Shown here: positions 1 to 10,810 of the stretch, one piece after another | Layout: the number at the start of each line of letters is the position of its first letter | How positions within the stretch are numbered: the stretch's first letter is position 1 | Source: Paenibacillus qinlingensis | GTDB taxonomy: Bacteria > Bacillota > Bacilli > Paenibacillales > NBRC-103111 | Direction: 5' to 3' | Assembly: GCF_013204845.1 (NCBI RefSeq) | Contig: NZ_JABMKY010000001.1 | Span: forward strand, 186,001-250,000 | Length of the DNA: 64,000 bases | Notes under the pieces: generated by a model | Database searches by the model: none | What the model was told of the DNA's origin: nothing | What the model saw: only the letters and a program-made list of their open reading frames with translations | Translations under genes and position numbers: made by a program

Positions 1-964
1 TCCATTTACCAAAAAGCGCATGCACAAACTGCTCAGAATCGAACGCTTGGAGATCATCCATTTTCTCACCAAGTCCCACAAATTTAACCGGCAGCGAGAG
101 TTCTTGACGAATCGCCACAACGATTCCACCCTTCGCCGTTCCATCCAATTTGGACAAAACTAAGCCTGTCAGACCTGTTTTATCACCGAATAGCTTAGCT
201 TGGCTTAAGGCATTTTGACCCGTCGTAGCATCCAGAACAAGAATAACTTCGTGGGGAGCATCCGGTACTTCGCGTTGGATTACACGATAGATCTTGTTAA
301 GCTCCTCCATCAAGTTCACCTTATTTTGCAAACGTCCCGCTGTATCACACAAAAGGATATCTACTCCGCGTGTTTTGGCTGCTTGTACGGCATCATACAT
401 AACCGCGGCAGGATCTGCGCCAGATTGTTGCTTAATGACATCAACACCAACGCGCTCTCCCCAAGTCTCAAGCTGCTCAATGGCACCGGCACGGAACGTG
501 TCACCAGCGGCCATCAGAACTTTCTTCCCTTGAGATTTGAACATGTGAGCCATTTTGCCAATCGTCGTCGTCTTACCTACACCGTTAACACCAACGAATA
601 GGATAACCGTCAAGCCATTAGGATTGATGTTAAGTCCAGCATCCGCATCCCCTTTTAGCAACTCAATCAGTTTTTCCGAAAGGATCGGTTGCAGCTCTGC
701 TGGATCTTCAATTTTGCGCTTTTTAACCTCAGCACGAAGTTCATCAATTAATTTCAGAACCGTATTCACGCCAACATCTGCGCCAATTAGAATTTCTTCC
801 AGTTCTTCATAAAAATCTTCATCTATTTTCTTGCGTCGGCTAAATAAATCATCTACACGGTTCACGAAAGCATCACGCGTTTTCGTTAAACCTTCCTTGA
901 ACTTATTGGTTACCGCCTCAGCTTTACCTGAAATACTTTCTTTCAATCGTTTAAAAAAACTCAT
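1..964 (-). CDS. ftsY: Signal recognition particle receptor FtsY (3' end beyond window)
   Basis: FtsY is the SRP receptor GTPase that docks ribosome-nascent chain complexes at the membrane. About 321 N-terminal residues are visible and the reading frame runs off the left edge, so the C terminus is missing. A short charged N domain leads into the NG GTPase core: G1 loop GVNGVGKTTT, DTFRAGA, G3 DTAGR and SKLDGTAKGG. The long acidic A domain of enterobacterial FtsY is absent, as usual in Firmicutes. The start ATG at 964 follows AGGAGG by a few bases. It lies 32 bases downstream of the smc stop, so the two are probably cotranscribed (smc-ftsY), as in Bacillus. Confidence 0.97.
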   Translation of the reverse strand, partial: MSFFKRLKESISGKAEAVTNKFKEGLTKTRDAFVNRVDDLFSRRKKIDEDFYEELEEILIGADVGVNTVLKLIDELRAEVKKRKIEDPAELQPILSEKLIELLKGDADAGLNINPNGLTVILFVGVNGVGKTTTIGKMAHMFKSQGKKVLMAAGDTFRAGAIEQLETWGERVGVDVIKQQSGADPAAVMYDAVQAAKTRGVDILLCDTAGRLQNKVNLMEELNKIYRVIQREVPDAPHEVILVLDATTGQNALSQAKLFGDKTGLTGLVLSKLDGTAKGGIVVAIRQELSLPVKFVGLGEKMDDLQAFDSEQFVHALFGKW

Positions 965-996
965 AGTTCCTCCTAATATATCCCCTATTTCTATAC

Positions 997-3900
997 TTAT
1001 GACGCCGTCATCGTAGCTTCCTCGTCTTCTAATCGAACCGATACGAGCTTCGAAACGCCGCCTTCTTGCATGGTGACACCATACAACACATCGGCTTCTT
1101 CCATTGTTCCTTTACGGTGTGTAACAACGATAAATTGCGTCATTTCCGAAAACTCACGTAAATACTCCGCAAAACGAGATACGTTAGCCTCGTCTAACGC
1201 GGCTTCTACTTCATCCAGTACGCAGAATGGTACTGGTTTAACGCGAATAATGGAGAACAAGAGCGCAATCGCAGTCAATGCACGTTCGCCACCGGATAGT
1301 AATTGCAGGTTTTGCAGCTTTTTGCCTGGCGGTTGTGCCACAATTTCAATACCCGTGTCGAGCATGTTCTCAGGCTCAGACAGAATTAAATCTGCGCGAC
1401 CACCACCGAATAGTTTCGCAAAGACAACACCAAAATGGGACCGAATCGCATCGAACGTCGTTTTAAAACGTTTGGACATTTCTTGATCCATCTCACGAAT
1501 GACTTGGTACAAGGTTGTTTTCGCTTCGATCAAGTCATCTTTCTGCGAACTCAAGAACTCGAAGCGTTCAGATACACGCGCGTATTCTTCAATCGCACCA
1601 AGATTTACATCACCTAGCGATGCAATTTCCCTTTTCAACTCGCGTACTTTACTTTGTGTACCCTGAATATCCTCAGGTATGGGGTAACGCATTTTCGCCA
1701 GTTCGTAGCTAAGCTCATATTCTTCCGCAAGCTTTTTGAGCAGGTTCTCCAGCTCCACATCAAGACGCGTCACGCGAACCTCGGTTTGATGGAGATTTTC
1801 TTCCACTTGCTTCAGCTGGATACGCTGGGTACGTGTCTCATTTTCACCATGTTCGAGCTTCTGCAACCAGTCTGCACGTTCTGCACGTTTGAAATCTATA
1901 CTTTCGGAGCATTGCTGCTTCCTAAGCTTCAAGTCATTTAACAACTCGATTTGCTGCACTGTTTCCTGTTCGAGTGTTGCCATGTCACTGTCCAGTTGCG
2001 TCAACAAGTTGCGATTGACTTCAATCTCACGTTCCACTTCACTAAGATCCTGCTGTAAACGCCTTTGTTGATCTTGAAGGGATTGCTTCTCTTGTGAAGT
2101 CGATGCCACTTTTACCTTCAAATCCGTCAATTGGCTTTGCAGCTCTTCTTTTTCTGATTCACTTGCTTTACGCGAGCTCTCGGCATCACGAATCGCTTGC
2201 CCCAGAGAAGCTTCCTCTTCTTGAAGCTGTGCGAGGGTTGCTTCGCTTTCGATTTTTTTACGGCCAAAATCAGTTCGTTCACCCATTAGCGCGTTTCTGT
2301 CTTGACTATCCAATGTCAGCTGTTCCTCTACTGTGCGGCTTTCGGATTCCAGCGGATTCAATTCCGCGCGAATTTGCTGCTCCGTAATGCGCTGCTGTTC
2401 ACCCAATTGTCGCAGCTGTTCGACCTTCAGCATTTCATCGGTAATTTCTCGCTTCAATGTACTGGATTGACTTCGCAGACCACTAAGCTGTCCCTCGGAT
2501 GTTGCGATCTCCGCATCCAGTTCTTCGATTTGACGTTGACGCCCCAACAAATTCGTTGATTTCTTCTGTAAGCTTCCGCCCGTCATGGAACCACCTGGAT
2601 TAACAACATCTCCTTCGAGCGTCACGACACGGTAGCGGTACTGCGCTTTGGCAGCGATATGGTTGGCATCTTCTAAGCTCTCAGCTACGACGACATTCCC
2701 TAATAAACTGGAGAATATATTCGTATACGTCGAATCGAAAGAAACGAGATCAACCGCGATCCCAACAAAGCCCTTCGAAGCTTTCAACGTCTGACTCTCA
2801 TGATCAGATATTGAGCGTCCGCGAATGACATTCATCGGCAAGAAAGTAGCTCGTCCCATTTGACGACGCTTTAAGAAGGCAATTGCCTCACGACCATCTG
2901 CTTCTGTCTCTACGATAATATTTTGCAGCGCACCACCTAGTGCTGTTTCAATGGCCACTTCCACAGAAGCGGGCACTTTGACAAGTTCAGCCACCGCGCC
3001 TCGAATACCGCGCAAATCTTTGCGAGTTTTCGCTCTAAGTACTTCCTTAACACCTTGCTGGAAGCCATCATAATCATTGGCCATTTCTTTCATGGTGTCG
3101 CGGCGAGAAATTAACGCATCCAGTTTTTGCTCCCATTTCCGCACCATCGTCTGCGCTTCATCCAGCAACCCTTGCTTACTCTTTAGCGCTTGGGTAAATT
3201 GGACGTAGTCCTGCCTTGCTTTCTCAATGTCCCTTACTGTTTCTTGTAGTTTAGCTGAAAGCTCCTGCTTGCGTCGTGTTATACTCTCACGCTGATCCGC
3301 CCACTTCTGACGTTCCTCATCAAGTCTGTCCAATCGGCGCCCAATGCTTTCAATTTGCTGCTCGGCATAGCGAATCTCATTGCGAGACTGTGCCATACGA
3401 TTGAGCGTTTCCAACAATTCACCCTTCAATTGATCTTCAGGTGATGAACTAATGCCTCCGCTTACCCCTTGTAAGCGCTGCTCCTCAGCAGTCAGTTTGG
3501 CTTGAAATTCGAACAACTGCGCACCAATATGGATGATTTTATCACGCTGCTCGCTCAAATCTGCTTCTTTATCTAATTTGCGCTGCTCTTGCATCGCGAT
3601 TGTAGTGCTTAGCTGCTGATGATTCGTCACATAGTTCTTCTTCCGTTCTTTGAGAACCTCACCGTGACCCTCACACTTCTCAAATTCTTCACTCAGTCCT
3701 AACAGACTTTCTTGCAGCGTTTCTAATTCTTCTTCCAATCTACGTGTTTCCCAACGATGTTTTTCCAAATGTGCATCATGTTGATTTACAATTGTAGACA
3801 GCTCTGTCTGCTCTTTCGTCAACTTCTCCGCAAGCTTCGTAGCGTCATTCCAAGCCACATAGATCTGATCGATCTGATGAACATACATCGAGATCTCGCT

Positions 3901-4572
3901 GCTCTTGAGTGTTTCCTTCAATTCTTTGAAACGAATCGCTTTCTCCGCCTGATCACGAAGTGGTTCAACTTGATCCTCGAGCTCTGAAACTAAATCATGA
4001 ATCCGTAGCAAATTCTGCTCGGTATCGTTTAATTTCTTCTCTGCTTCGCGCTTACGTGATTTATATTTAACAATCCCCGAAGCTTCTTCAAAGATGCCTC
4101 GACGATCTTCCGATTTCGTACTCAAAATTTCTTCTATTCGCCCTTGTCCAATAATGGAATACGCTTCTTTCCCGATACCGGTGTCCATGAACAGCTCCGT
4201 GATATCCTTCAAGCGACAAGGCTGTTTATTGATCAAATATTCACTATCGCCATTACGATGTACTCTACGTGTCACCGTCACTTCATTAAAGTCGAGCGGA
4301 AGCGATTGCGAAGAATTATCCAATGTGAGCGAGACTTCCCCATAATTCACTGCACGACGTGCATCGCTGCCAGCGAAAATGACATCTTCCATTTTACCGC
4401 CACGCAAAGACTTGGCGCTCTGTTCTCCTAACACCCAACGGATCCCGTCCGAGATGTTACTCTTCCCACTCCCGTTAGGACCTACAACCGCGGTTATCCC
4501 TCGTACAAATTCGAGTTCCGTCCGATCCGCGAATGATTTAAATCCGGCTAATTCGATCCGTTTCAAAAACAT
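997..4572 (-). CDS. smc: Chromosome condensation and segregation ATPase SMC
   Basis: SMC is the dimeric ATPase of the SMC-ScpAB condensin complex that organises and segregates the chromosome. It has 1191 residues, the usual length. In order: N-terminal head with Walker A GPNGSGKSN (around residues 32-40), a long coiled coil, a hinge near residues 510-670 with the glycine-rich GGSMTGGS, a second coiled coil, and the C-terminal head with ABC signature LLSGGERA and Walker B VLDEVEAALDE. ATG 4572 follows GAGGTGAG. It lies behind the rnc terminator and just upstream of ftsY, so it probably has its own promoter. Confidence 0.98.
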   Translation of the reverse strand: MFLKRIELAGFKSFADRTELEFVRGITAVVGPNGSGKSNISDGIRWVLGEQSAKSLRGGKMEDVIFAGSDARRAVNYGEVSLTLDNSSQSLPLDFNEVTVTRRVHRNGDSEYLINKQPCRLKDITELFMDTGIGKEAYSIIGQGRIEEILSTKSEDRRGIFEEASGIVKYKSRKREAEKKLNDTEQNLLRIHDLVSELEDQVEPLRDQAEKAIRFKELKETLKSSEISMYVHQIDQIYVAWNDATKLAEKLTKEQTELSTIVNQHDAHLEKHRWETRRLEEELETLQESLLGLSEEFEKCEGHGEVLKERKKNYVTNHQQLSTTIAMQEQRKLDKEADLSEQRDKIIHIGAQLFEFQAKLTAEEQRLQGVSGGISSSPEDQLKGELLETLNRMAQSRNEIRYAEQQIESIGRRLDRLDEERQKWADQRESITRRKQELSAKLQETVRDIEKARQDYVQFTQALKSKQGLLDEAQTMVRKWEQKLDALISRRDTMKEMANDYDGFQQGVKEVLRAKTRKDLRGIRGAVAELVKVPASVEVAIETALGGALQNIIVETEADGREAIAFLKRRQMGRATFLPMNVIRGRSISDHESQTLKASKGFVGIAVDLVSFDSTYTNIFSSLLGNVVVAESLEDANHIAAKAQYRYRVVTLEGDVVNPGGSMTGGSLQKKSTNLLGRQRQIEELDAEIATSEGQLSGLRSQSSTLKREITDEMLKVEQLRQLGEQQRITEQQIRAELNPLESESRTVEEQLTLDSQDRNALMGERTDFGRKKIESEATLAQLQEEEASLGQAIRDAESSRKASESEKEELQSQLTDLKVKVASTSQEKQSLQDQQRRLQQDLSEVEREIEVNRNLLTQLDSDMATLEQETVQQIELLNDLKLRKQQCSESIDFKRAERADWLQKLEHGENETRTQRIQLKQVEENLHQTEVRVTRLDVELENLLKKLAEEYELSYELAKMRYPIPEDIQGTQSKVRELKREIASLGDVNLGAIEEYARVSERFEFLSSQKDDLIEAKTTLYQVIREMDQEMSKRFKTTFDAIRSHFGVVFAKLFGGGRADLILSEPENMLDTGIEIVAQPPGKKLQNLQLLSGGERALTAIALLFSIIRVKPVPFCVLDEVEAALDEANVSRFAEYLREFSEMTQFIVVTHRKGTMEEADVLYGVTMQEGGVSKLVSVRLEDEEATMTAS

Positions 4573-4590
4573 GGTCTCACCTCAAAAAGT

Positions 4591-4612
4591 ATTGTAACAT
4601 ATCGCCTATCAA
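4591..4612 (-). promoter_or_regulatory. Possible extended -10 promoter for smc-ftsY
   Basis: Read on the minus strand, TACAAT (4591-4596) is preceded by TGT, forming an extended -10 (TGnTACAAT), about 20 bases before the smc start. No good -35 hexamer sits at 17 bases; TTGATA at 4607-4612 is too close. The rnc terminator directly upstream makes a local promoter likely. The assignment is inference. Confidence 0.35.
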
Positions 4613-4628
4613 AATAAGAGAGAAAAAC

Positions 4629-4650
4629 AAAAAAGGCAGCAGCTGCCGCC
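4629..4650 (-). terminator. Rho-independent terminator after rnc
   Basis: On the minus strand a GC-rich stem (GGCGGC, loop AGCT, GCTGCC) is followed directly by six T residues. It lies 17 bases past the rnc stop and before smc, so it separates the fab-rnc operon from smc-ftsY. Confidence 0.65.
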
Positions 4651-4666
4651 TCTTCTGGATATGCCA

Positions 4667-5383
4667 CTATCGTAGTACGGTTACGTTTAATTTGGACAGT
4701 GCTCCAGCAGCAGCCTGCTGTTCCGCCTCTTTCTTAGAACGACCTGCACCGGTTCCCAAAAGCCCGCCATCCATATGCACTTCTGCAACGAACTCTCGTT
4801 CGTGAGCAGGCCCACGTTCATTCACAATCCGGTATTCCAAGGAACCCATATTATGATGTTGGGTATGCTCTTGTAATTGTGTCTTGTAGTCAATCACAAG
4901 CAGCTTGCCCTCACTGGAGATTTTGGCGAAAACATGCTTCTGTAGAAACGCCTTTACCGTGTCCAACCCTTGGTCTAAATATAAAGCGCCAACAAAGGAT
5001 TCAAACACATCTGCCAATAATGCTGGCCGAGAGCGTCCTCCCGTCAACTCTTCCCCTTTGCCAAGTAAGACAAAAGATCCAAAATCCAAATCTTCGGCAA
5101 ATGTCACGAGCGATGGCTCGCAGACAATGGATGCTCTCAGCTTCGTTAATTCACCTTCTGAACGCCCAGGATAAGATTCATATAAAAATTCCGAAACTGT
5201 TAATTCGAGTACGGCATCTCCAAGAAACTCAAGCCGTTCATTATCTTTATGTCCAGCAATTCGATGTTCATTCACATAGGAAGAGTGTGTGAAAGCTTGC
5301 TTCAACAGCTCCATTTTGCGAAAGGAAACACCTAACTGCTTCTGTAAATCTTTAATTTCACGGTTCACGTCGCACTTCACCAC
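4667..5383 (-). CDS. rnc: Ribonuclease III
   Basis: RNase III cleaves double-stranded RNA, including rRNA precursors. The N-terminal catalytic domain carries the signature [13 protein letters not shown] and the second acidic site in [19 protein letters not shown]-terminal double-stranded RNA binding domain follows (about residues 160-235) with [14 protein letters not shown]. The 238-residue length is typical. The GTG at 5383 is the furthest upstream start; a GTG at 5368, behind GGTGAAG, is an equally good start and would drop five residues. It is the last gene of the fapR operon, 45 bases after fabF. Confidence 0.96.
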   Translation of the reverse strand: MVKCDVNREIKDLQKQLGVSFRKMELLKQAFTHSSYVNEHRIAGHKDNERLEFLGDAVLELTVSEFLYESYPGRSEGELTKLRASIVCEPSLVTFAEDLDFGSFVLLGKGEELTGGRSRPALLADVFESFVGALYLDQGLDTVKAFLQKHVFAKISSEGKLLVIDYKTQLQEHTQHHNMGSLEYRIVNERGPAHEREFVAEVHMDGGLLGTGAGRSKKEAEQQAAAGALSKLNVTVLR

Positions 5384-5428
5384 CCGGAGAAAATGATATT
5401 CCGTTATCTTTCGTCGCAGGCATGGTAA

Positions 5429-6664
5429 TTATGCTTGAAATTTTTTCATGATAATCGTTGCATTATGACCGCCGAAACCGAAGGAGTTCGACATCGCAAT
5501 AGCTACGTTCGCCTCACGCGCTTTATTAGGCACATAATCCAAGTCACACTCTGGATCTTGATTGTCTAAGTTGATTGTTGGGGCAATAAGGCTATTCGCG
5601 ATTGTTAGTCCACAAATAACAGCTTCCACTCCACCAGCAGCGCCAAGCAAATGACCTGTCATGGATTTCGTCGAGCTCACTGCAACCTTGTAGGCATGCT
5701 CGCCTAGCGCTTTCTTGATGGCAATCGTCTCAGACTTATCTCCTACAGGTGTCGAAGTACCGTGAGCGTTGATGTAAGAAATCTCATCAGGCGTAATCCC
5801 TGCGTCCTTGATCGCTTTTACCATACAACGTGCAGCACCATCTGGATCCGGATCTGTCATGTGATAAGCGTCACCGCTCATGCCGTAGCCGATAACTTCT
5901 GCATAGATGCGTGCGCCACGTTTCTGAGCATGCTCGAGTGACTCCAGAATGAGTACGCCAGCGCCTTCACCCATTACAAAGCCATCACGACCTGTATCAA
6001 AAGGACGACTTGCCAAATGCGGCTCTTCATTACGCGTTGACATCGCACGCAGTGCGCAGAATCCTGCTACGCCAATCGGCGTAATCGTCGCTTCAGCACC
6101 ACCGCAAATCATCACGTCTGCGTCTCCGCGTTGAATCATTTTGAAAGAGTCACCAATGGAGTGCGTACCTGTTGCACAAGCCGTTACAGCTGTGGAGTTC
6201 GGCCCTTTCGCACCCGTGACCATCGACACATGACCAGATGCCATGTTCGCAATCATCATCGGGATAAAGAAAGGAGAAACACGTTTAGGACCCTTTTCTA
6301 ACAAAATGCGATGTTGCTCTTCCCATGTATTCAAACCGCCGATGCCTGATCCAACTGAAACGCCTACGCGCTCCGGATCCGTGTCTTCTTTCACATTCAA
6401 ATTCGCATCCTTGAGCGCATTTAAAGCCCCAGCAACTGCGAATTGAACGAAACGGTCCATCCGGCGAGATTCCTTGCGATCCACATAGTTCTCAATATTG
6501 AAATCTTTGATCTCAGCCGCTATCTGTGTTGGGTATTCGCTTACATCAAAATTCTCAATCAAACCTACTCCAGATTTACCTGAAGAAAGGTTTCCCCAGA
6601 ATGTTTCTAAATCTTGACCAAGGGCAGTAACTACGCCCATACCTGTAATTACAACTCTGTTCAT
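5429..6664 (-). CDS. fabF: 3-oxoacyl-[ACP] synthase II
   Basis: FabF condenses malonyl-ACP with acyl-ACP in the elongation cycle of type II fatty acid synthesis. The 411-residue protein has the Cys-His-His triad of elongating KAS enzymes: Cys163 in TACATGTHS, His301 in [11 protein letters not shown] and His338 in [12 protein letters not shown], plus GFGGHNA near the C terminus. ATG 6664 is chosen because AGAAGGTGG lies five bases upstream; an in-frame GTG at 6673 falls inside that binding site. In Bacillus subtilis fabF sits elsewhere with a fabH copy; here it is between acpP and rnc in the fapR operon. Confidence 0.97.
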   Translation of the reverse strand: MNRVVITGMGVVTALGQDLETFWGNLSSGKSGVGLIENFDVSEYPTQIAAEIKDFNIENYVDRKESRRMDRFVQFAVAGALNALKDANLNVKEDTDPERVGVSVGSGIGGLNTWEEQHRILLEKGPKRVSPFFIPMMIANMASGHVSMVTGAKGPNSTAVTACATGTHSIGDSFKMIQRGDADVMICGGAEATITPIGVAGFCALRAMSTRNEEPHLASRPFDTGRDGFVMGEGAGVLILESLEHAQKRGARIYAEVIGYGMSGDAYHMTDPDPDGAARCMVKAIKDAGITPDEISYINAHGTSTPVGDKSETIAIKKALGEHAYKVAVSSTKSMTGHLLGAAGGVEAVICGLTIANSLIAPTINLDNQDPECDLDYVPNKAREANVAIAMSNSFGFGGHNATIIMKKFQA

Positions 6665-6718
6665 TTGTACCACCTTCTATGTAGTCATTCATATTTTTTA
6701 TTAGTGAGAATGGAGAGA

Positions 6719-6745
6719 AGTCCCGTCTTTATTAGAAACGGGACT
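6719..6745 (-). other. Intercistronic hairpin between acpP and fabF
   Basis: A perfect 8-bp inverted repeat, AGTCCCGT and ACGGGACT around an 11-base loop, lies just after the acpP stop. No T-run follows on the minus strand, so it is not an obvious terminator. It may protect or define the 3' end of the short acpP message, which is needed in excess. The structure is seen; the role is inference. Confidence 0.45.
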
Positions 6746-6755
6746 CTGTAGACTA

Positions 6756-6989
6756 TTACGTATGAGATTTTATGTAATTCGTAACTTCTCCTACTGTCGT
6801 AATCTTCTCAGCATCTTCATCTGAAATTTCTAAATCGAACTCATCTTCTAATTCCATTACTAATTCAACTACATCGAGAGAATCAGCACCTAGGTCTTCT
6901 TTGAAAGATGCTTCGAGGGTGACTTCAGCTTCATCAACCCCTAGACGATCGACTACAATTCGTTTAACACGATCCAATACGTCGGACAT
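6756..6989 (-). CDS. acpP: Acyl carrier protein
   Basis: ACP carries growing acyl chains on a phosphopantetheine arm. It is a 77-residue acidic protein with the attachment serine in [15 protein letters not shown] and the usual four-helix pattern. ATG 6989 is used because AGGAGGTG sits six bases upstream; an in-frame GTG nine bases earlier is part of that site. It lies between fabG and fabF with roomy spacers on both sides, where a hairpin (6719-6745) follows it. Confidence 0.97.
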   Translation of the reverse strand: MSDVLDRVKRIVVDRLGVDEAEVTLEASFKEDLGADSLDVVELVMELEDEFDLEISDEDAEKITTVGEVTNYIKSHT

Positions 6990-7074
6990 CCGGTTCACCT
7001 CCTCATTTGGTATTATACGAGAATCTTTGACAGATTGCCAGTAGACAATTTTGAGATTCTCATTTTGGAGAAAC

Positions 7075-7815
7075 TTACATGTACATTCCGCCGTCTACAT
7101 GGAGCGTTTGCCCTGTCATGTAAGAGGCATCGTCAGAAGCTAAGAAGCGAACTACCTTCGCAATTTCCTCTGGTTGCCCAAGGCGTTCCAGCGGGATTTG
7201 CTTAAGCATGTGTTCACGCATCTCAGCAGACAATTTGTCTGTCATATCGGTTTCAATAAAGCCTGGCGCAACGGCGTTCACAGTAATGCCACGCGAGGAT
7301 AGCTCTCTCGCTGTAGCTTTCGTTAGTCCGATTACACCTGCTTTTGCTGCTACATAGTTGGCTTGACCCGGGTTACCGAGCACACCAACTACAGAAGATA
7401 TATTGATAATTCGACCGAAACGCTGCTTCATCATCGGACGTGTAACAGCTTTGACACAGTTGAACACGCCTTTGAGGTTGGTAGCGATCACTTGATCGAA
7501 TTCTTCTTCTTTCATTCGCATGATTAAATTGTCTCTTGTTATCCCCGCATTATTCACGAGAATATCAATTTTACCAAAAACTTCTAGCGTTTGCTTCACT
7601 AGATCGTCTGATTCTTGATAGCTGCTTACGTCTGCACGCAATTTAATCGCTTTGCGGCCCATCGCTTCAATCGCAGCTACAACCTCACCAGCAGCAGCTT
7701 CACTACCTGCGTAGTTGACCACTACATCGGCTCCATGCTCGGCCAAATGCAAAGCAATTGCCCGTCCAATGCCACGTGAAGCTCCTGTGACTAGCGCCAC
7801 TTTACCCGTTAACAT
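7075..7815 (-). CDS. fabG: 3-oxoacyl-[ACP] reductase
   Basis: FabG reduces 3-oxoacyl-ACP with NADPH. It is a classical short-chain dehydrogenase of 246 residues: cofactor loop TGASRGIG (residues 10-17), NNAG (88-91), catalytic Ser141, Tyr154 and Lys158 in SSVVG and YVAAK. The start overlaps the end of fabD by 14 bases, consistent with translational coupling. Its membership of the fab operon makes fatty acid synthesis, rather than another SDR role, near certain. Confidence 0.96.
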   Translation of the reverse strand: MLTGKVALVTGASRGIGRAIALHLAEHGADVVVNYAGSEAAAGEVVAAIEAMGRKAIKLRADVSSYQESDDLVKQTLEVFGKIDILVNNAGITRDNLIMRMKEEEFDQVIATNLKGVFNCVKAVTRPMMKQRFGRIINISSVVGVLGNPGQANYVAAKAGVIGLTKATARELSSRGITVNAVAPGFIETDMTDKLSAEMREHMLKQIPLERLGQPEEIAKVVRFLASDDASYMTGQTLHVDGGMYM

Positions 7816-8752
7816 GACCCAGCACCTCCTGCTTGTACTTGTCCAACGCTTCGAGGCTGCCGATCGACACGGTTTTCACCGTTTTGTCGACCTTTTTGAT
7901 CAGGCCTGCAAGCACAGTTCCTGAGCCAAGCTCAATGAACGTATCGACGCCTTCGCCGATCAGGTACGAGATTGTGTCTTCCCATAATACAGGGGAATAC
8001 ACCTGTTCTACCAGCAAGCCGCGAATATCGCTCGGCTGGGTCACAGGACGAGCCGTTACGTTGGCTACAACGGGTACGGCTGCATCCTTCATCTCGATGG
8101 ACGCGAGCACCTCTGCGAGGCGCTCCGAGGCTGGCTTCATGAGGGATGAGTGAAACGGCCCGCTCACTTCAAGCGGGATGGCACGCTTCGCGCCAGCTTC
8201 CTTGCAGCGCTCAACAACCGCTGCAACGCCTTCCTTACTGCCCGAGACGACAATCTGTCCCGGGCAGTTCACATTGGCGAGCTCCACGACGGAGCCGCTG
8301 CTTGTGATTGCCGTGCAAAGCTCCGTCAGCGCTCCGCGCTCGGCTCCCAGCACGGCTGCCATGGCGCCCAGGCCGCCTGGGACGGCCTGCTCCATGAACT
8401 CGCCGCGGGCCCGCACCGTGCGGACCGCGTCTTCGAACGCGAGCACGCCGGCTGCGACGAGCGCGCTGTACTCGCCCAGACTATGTCCTGCGACATAGTC
8501 CGGCGTGATGCCAGCAGCCTTGAACGCCTCCAGACAAGCGATGCTTGTCGTGAGCAGCGCTGGCTGCGTGTGGTACGTGATCTTCAGTTGGTCCTCTGGA
8601 CCTTGGAAGATCAGGTCAGACAAAGAAAAACCTAGCGCTTCATTCGCGCGGTCGAAATAGTCCTTGGCAGCTGGCAACGCGCCATATAGGTCAGCTCCCA
8701 TACCAACGGATTGAGAGCCTTGGCCCGGAAATACAAATGCTATTTTACCCAT
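7802..8752 (-). CDS. fabD: Malonyl-CoA:ACP transacylase
   Basis: FabD loads malonyl groups onto ACP. The 316-residue protein shows PGQGSQ near the N terminus, the nucleophile Ser91 in GHSLGE and catalytic His201 in SGPFHSS. It is followed by fabG with a 14-base overlap. The middle of the gene (about 8030-8560) is visibly richer in G and C than its neighbours, while the protein is intact. Confidence 0.96.
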   Translation of the reverse strand: MGKIAFVFPGQGSQSVGMGADLYGALPAAKDYFDRANEALGFSLSDLIFQGPEDQLKITYHTQPALLTTSIACLEAFKAAGITPDYVAGHSLGEYSALVAAGVLAFEDAVRTVRARGEFMEQAVPGGLGAMAAVLGAERGALTELCTAITSSGSVVELANVNCPGQIVVSGSKEGVAAVVERCKEAGAKRAIPLEVSGPFHSSLMKPASERLAEVLASIEMKDAAVPVVANVTARPVTQPSDIRGLLVEQVYSPVLWEDTISYLIGEGVDTFIELGSGTVLAGLIKKVDKTVKTVSIGSLEALDKYKQEVLGHVNG

Positions 8753-8822
8753 ACGAGAAAAGGATCCCCTTCCACGATATATTCAGTCATTTTTTCACAT
8801 TAAAATAAGTTCATCTAGCTAC

Positions 8823-9809
8823 TTACCAGACTAAAGCTGTCGCACCCCAAGTGAGTCCGCCGCCAAATCCAACTAAGATAAGTCGATCACCTTCGTTTAA
8901 TCTGCCTTGTTCGGAAGCTTCTGCTAAGGCAACTGGAATGGAAGCAGCTGACATATTACCGTACTTGTCCAAGTTAATCATACATTTGTCTTCCGATAAT
9001 TCCAAGCGATTCAGTGAGGATTGAATAATTCTCATGTTGGCTTGGTGAGGGACAAGCAGATCAATATCAGTTTTCTCCCAACCCGCTTTGCGAAGAGCTT
9101 CATCCGCAGCATTCCCCATAATGCGAACTGCAAACTTGAACACCTCAGCACCCGCCATGTAGATGTAATGCAAACGTTGGTCAAGCGAGTTCTGTGAAGC
9201 AGGATTACGGGAACCGCCACCCTCAATTTTCAGAAGAGGTCCTCCGGTACCATCCGCACCTAATTCGAAGGATTTGAAGCCTCTTTCTTCCGGCACTTCA
9301 CCAATAACAACTGCACCCGCTCCATCTCCAAATAAAATACAGGTATTACGGTCCGTGTAATCGGTAATTTTTGACAAGCAATCCGCGCCAATAACAAGCG
9401 CATATTTATATGTACCTGTAGCGATGAAATTTGCTGCATTCGCTAGTCCATAGACGAAACCTGAACAAGCTGCTGATAAGTCGAACGCCGCTGCTTTCTT
9501 CGCTCCCAGTTTCTCTTGAAGAATACACGCTGTTGATGGGAATGACATGTCCGGTGTTATCGTTGCTACGATGATCAAATCCAGTTGATTTGCAGTAATC
9601 CCTGCATTGGACAGCGCTACTTGGGAAGCTTCAAAGCAGAGATCAGATGTAGCTTGTCCTTCTGCTGCTATTCTTCTTTCACGAATGCCTGTTCGGGATA
9701 CGATCCACTCATCATTCGTTTCCACCATAGTCTCTAGCTCTTGATTCGTTAAAATGCGTTCTGGTACATATTTACCCGTTCCGAGTACCCCAACCGGTAT
9801 TAAGTTCAT
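8823..9809 (-). CDS. fabH: 3-oxoacyl-[ACP] synthase III
   Basis: FabH starts fatty acid synthesis by condensing acyl-CoA primers with malonyl-ACP; in Gram-positives it prefers branched primers. The 328 residues include the Cys-His-Asn triad: Cys115 in SAACSGF, His255 in VPHQANMRI and Asn285 in YGNMSAAS. The start codon overlaps the plsX stop (ATGA). In Bacillus subtilis neither fabH copy lies in this operon, so its place between plsX and fabD is a lineage arrangement. Confidence 0.97.
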   Translation of the reverse strand: MNLIPVGVLGTGKYVPERILTNQELETMVETNDEWIVSRTGIRERRIAAEGQATSDLCFEASQVALSNAGITANQLDLIIVATITPDMSFPSTACILQEKLGAKKAAAFDLSAACSGFVYGLANAANFIATGTYKYALVIGADCLSKITDYTDRNTCILFGDGAGAVVIGEVPEERGFKSFELGADGTGGPLLKIEGGGSRNPASQNSLDQRLHYIYMAGAEVFKFAVRIMGNAADEALRKAGWEKTDIDLLVPHQANMRIIQSSLNRLELSEDKCMINLDKYGNMSAASIPVALAEASEQGRLNEGDRLILVGFGGGLTWGATALVW

Positions 9810-10810
9810 GTTGTTATATCTCGCTTCCCGCGGCTAATTTCGGCAGATATGGTGCCAACCAAATCATTTTGTAAGGCAATTCTTGCTTGACGTACGGCAT
9901 TCTTAATGGCATTTGCATCAGATGAACCATGACTTTTGAGGACTAGTCCATCAATGCCTAGAAACGGTGCAGCTCCATGTTCATTAGAGTCCAGCTTCTT
10001 GCGGAATTGCGTCAACCCTGGCTTCAACACCGCTGCTGCAAGTTTGGTGAATATGGATTTCGTAAATTCCTGCTTTAAAGCAGAGAAAATGGTGGACGCA
10101 GCGCCCTCCAATGTTTTCAACATAATATTTCCAGCAAATCCATCGCAAACAATGACGTCACACTGCGCGCGCAGCACCTGCGAGGATTCCACATTACCCA
10201 CAAAATAAATCGGAGCTTGCTCCAGTAAAGGATATGCTGCTTTGGTTAATTCATTCCCTTTGGTCGATTCCGTCCCTACATTCAACAATCCTACGCGAGG
10301 TTTATCAATACCATGTACTTTGGAACGATAAATGCTGCCCATAATCGCATATTGGATCAATTGCTCTGGGGTTGCATCCATATTCGCTCCTAAATCCAAA
10401 GCAAGTACACCATGACCGTCCATCGTCGGAATCATTGGTGCTAATGCTGGACGTTCGATACCAGGAATTCTTCCTACAACAAGCAATCCAGTCGTCATTA
10501 ATGCTCCGGTATTGCCTGCAGAAATCATAGCTTCTGCTTCTTTCTCACGCACTAATCTTCCTGCCACAACCATGGAAGCGTCTTTCTTCCGACGAACCGC
10601 TTTAACCGGTTCATCCTCGGCTTCGATGACTTCTTCCGCATGACGAATCGTTAGGTTATCCGGCCTCTCTGTGAGGTGAGCTTCTATCGCCGCGCTGTTC
10701 CCGACTAGAATGATATGTACATCCTTCCACTCTTTCGCCGCTGCGAGAGCACCCTCAACTACGATCTTAGGCGCATGATCTCCGCCCATTGCATCAATCG
10801 CGATCCGCAT
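9806..10810 (-). CDS. plsX: Phosphate acyltransferase PlsX
   Basis: PlsX makes acyl-phosphate from acyl-ACP, the acyl donor for PlsY in phosphatidic acid synthesis. The 334-residue protein begins with DAMGGDHAP and includes [10 protein letters not shown] and the CDGFAGN segment typical of the family. Its start lies 17 bases inside the 3' end of fapR and its stop overlaps fabH, so the three are translationally coupled. Confidence 0.97.
   Translation of the reverse strand: MRIAIDAMGGDHAPKIVVEGALAAAKEWKDVHIILVGNSAAIEAHLTERPDNLTIRHAEEVIEAEDEPVKAVRRKKDASMVVAGRLVREKEAEAMISAGNTGALMTTGLLVVGRIPGIERPALAPMIPTMDGHGVLALDLGANMDATPEQLIQYAIMGSIYRSKVHGIDKPRVGLLNVGTESTKGNELTKAAYPLLEQAPIYFVGNVESSQVLRAQCDVIVCDGFAGNIMLKTLEGAASTIFSALKQEFTKSIFTKLAAAVLKPGLTQFRKKLDSNEHGAAPFLGIDGLVLKSHGSSDANAIKNAVRQARIALQNDLVGTISAEISRGKRDITT

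Noticed and set aside
8150-8635. 161-codon frame on the plus strand across fabD
   Set aside because: Shadow in GC-rich DNA; fabD carries all its catalytic motifs.
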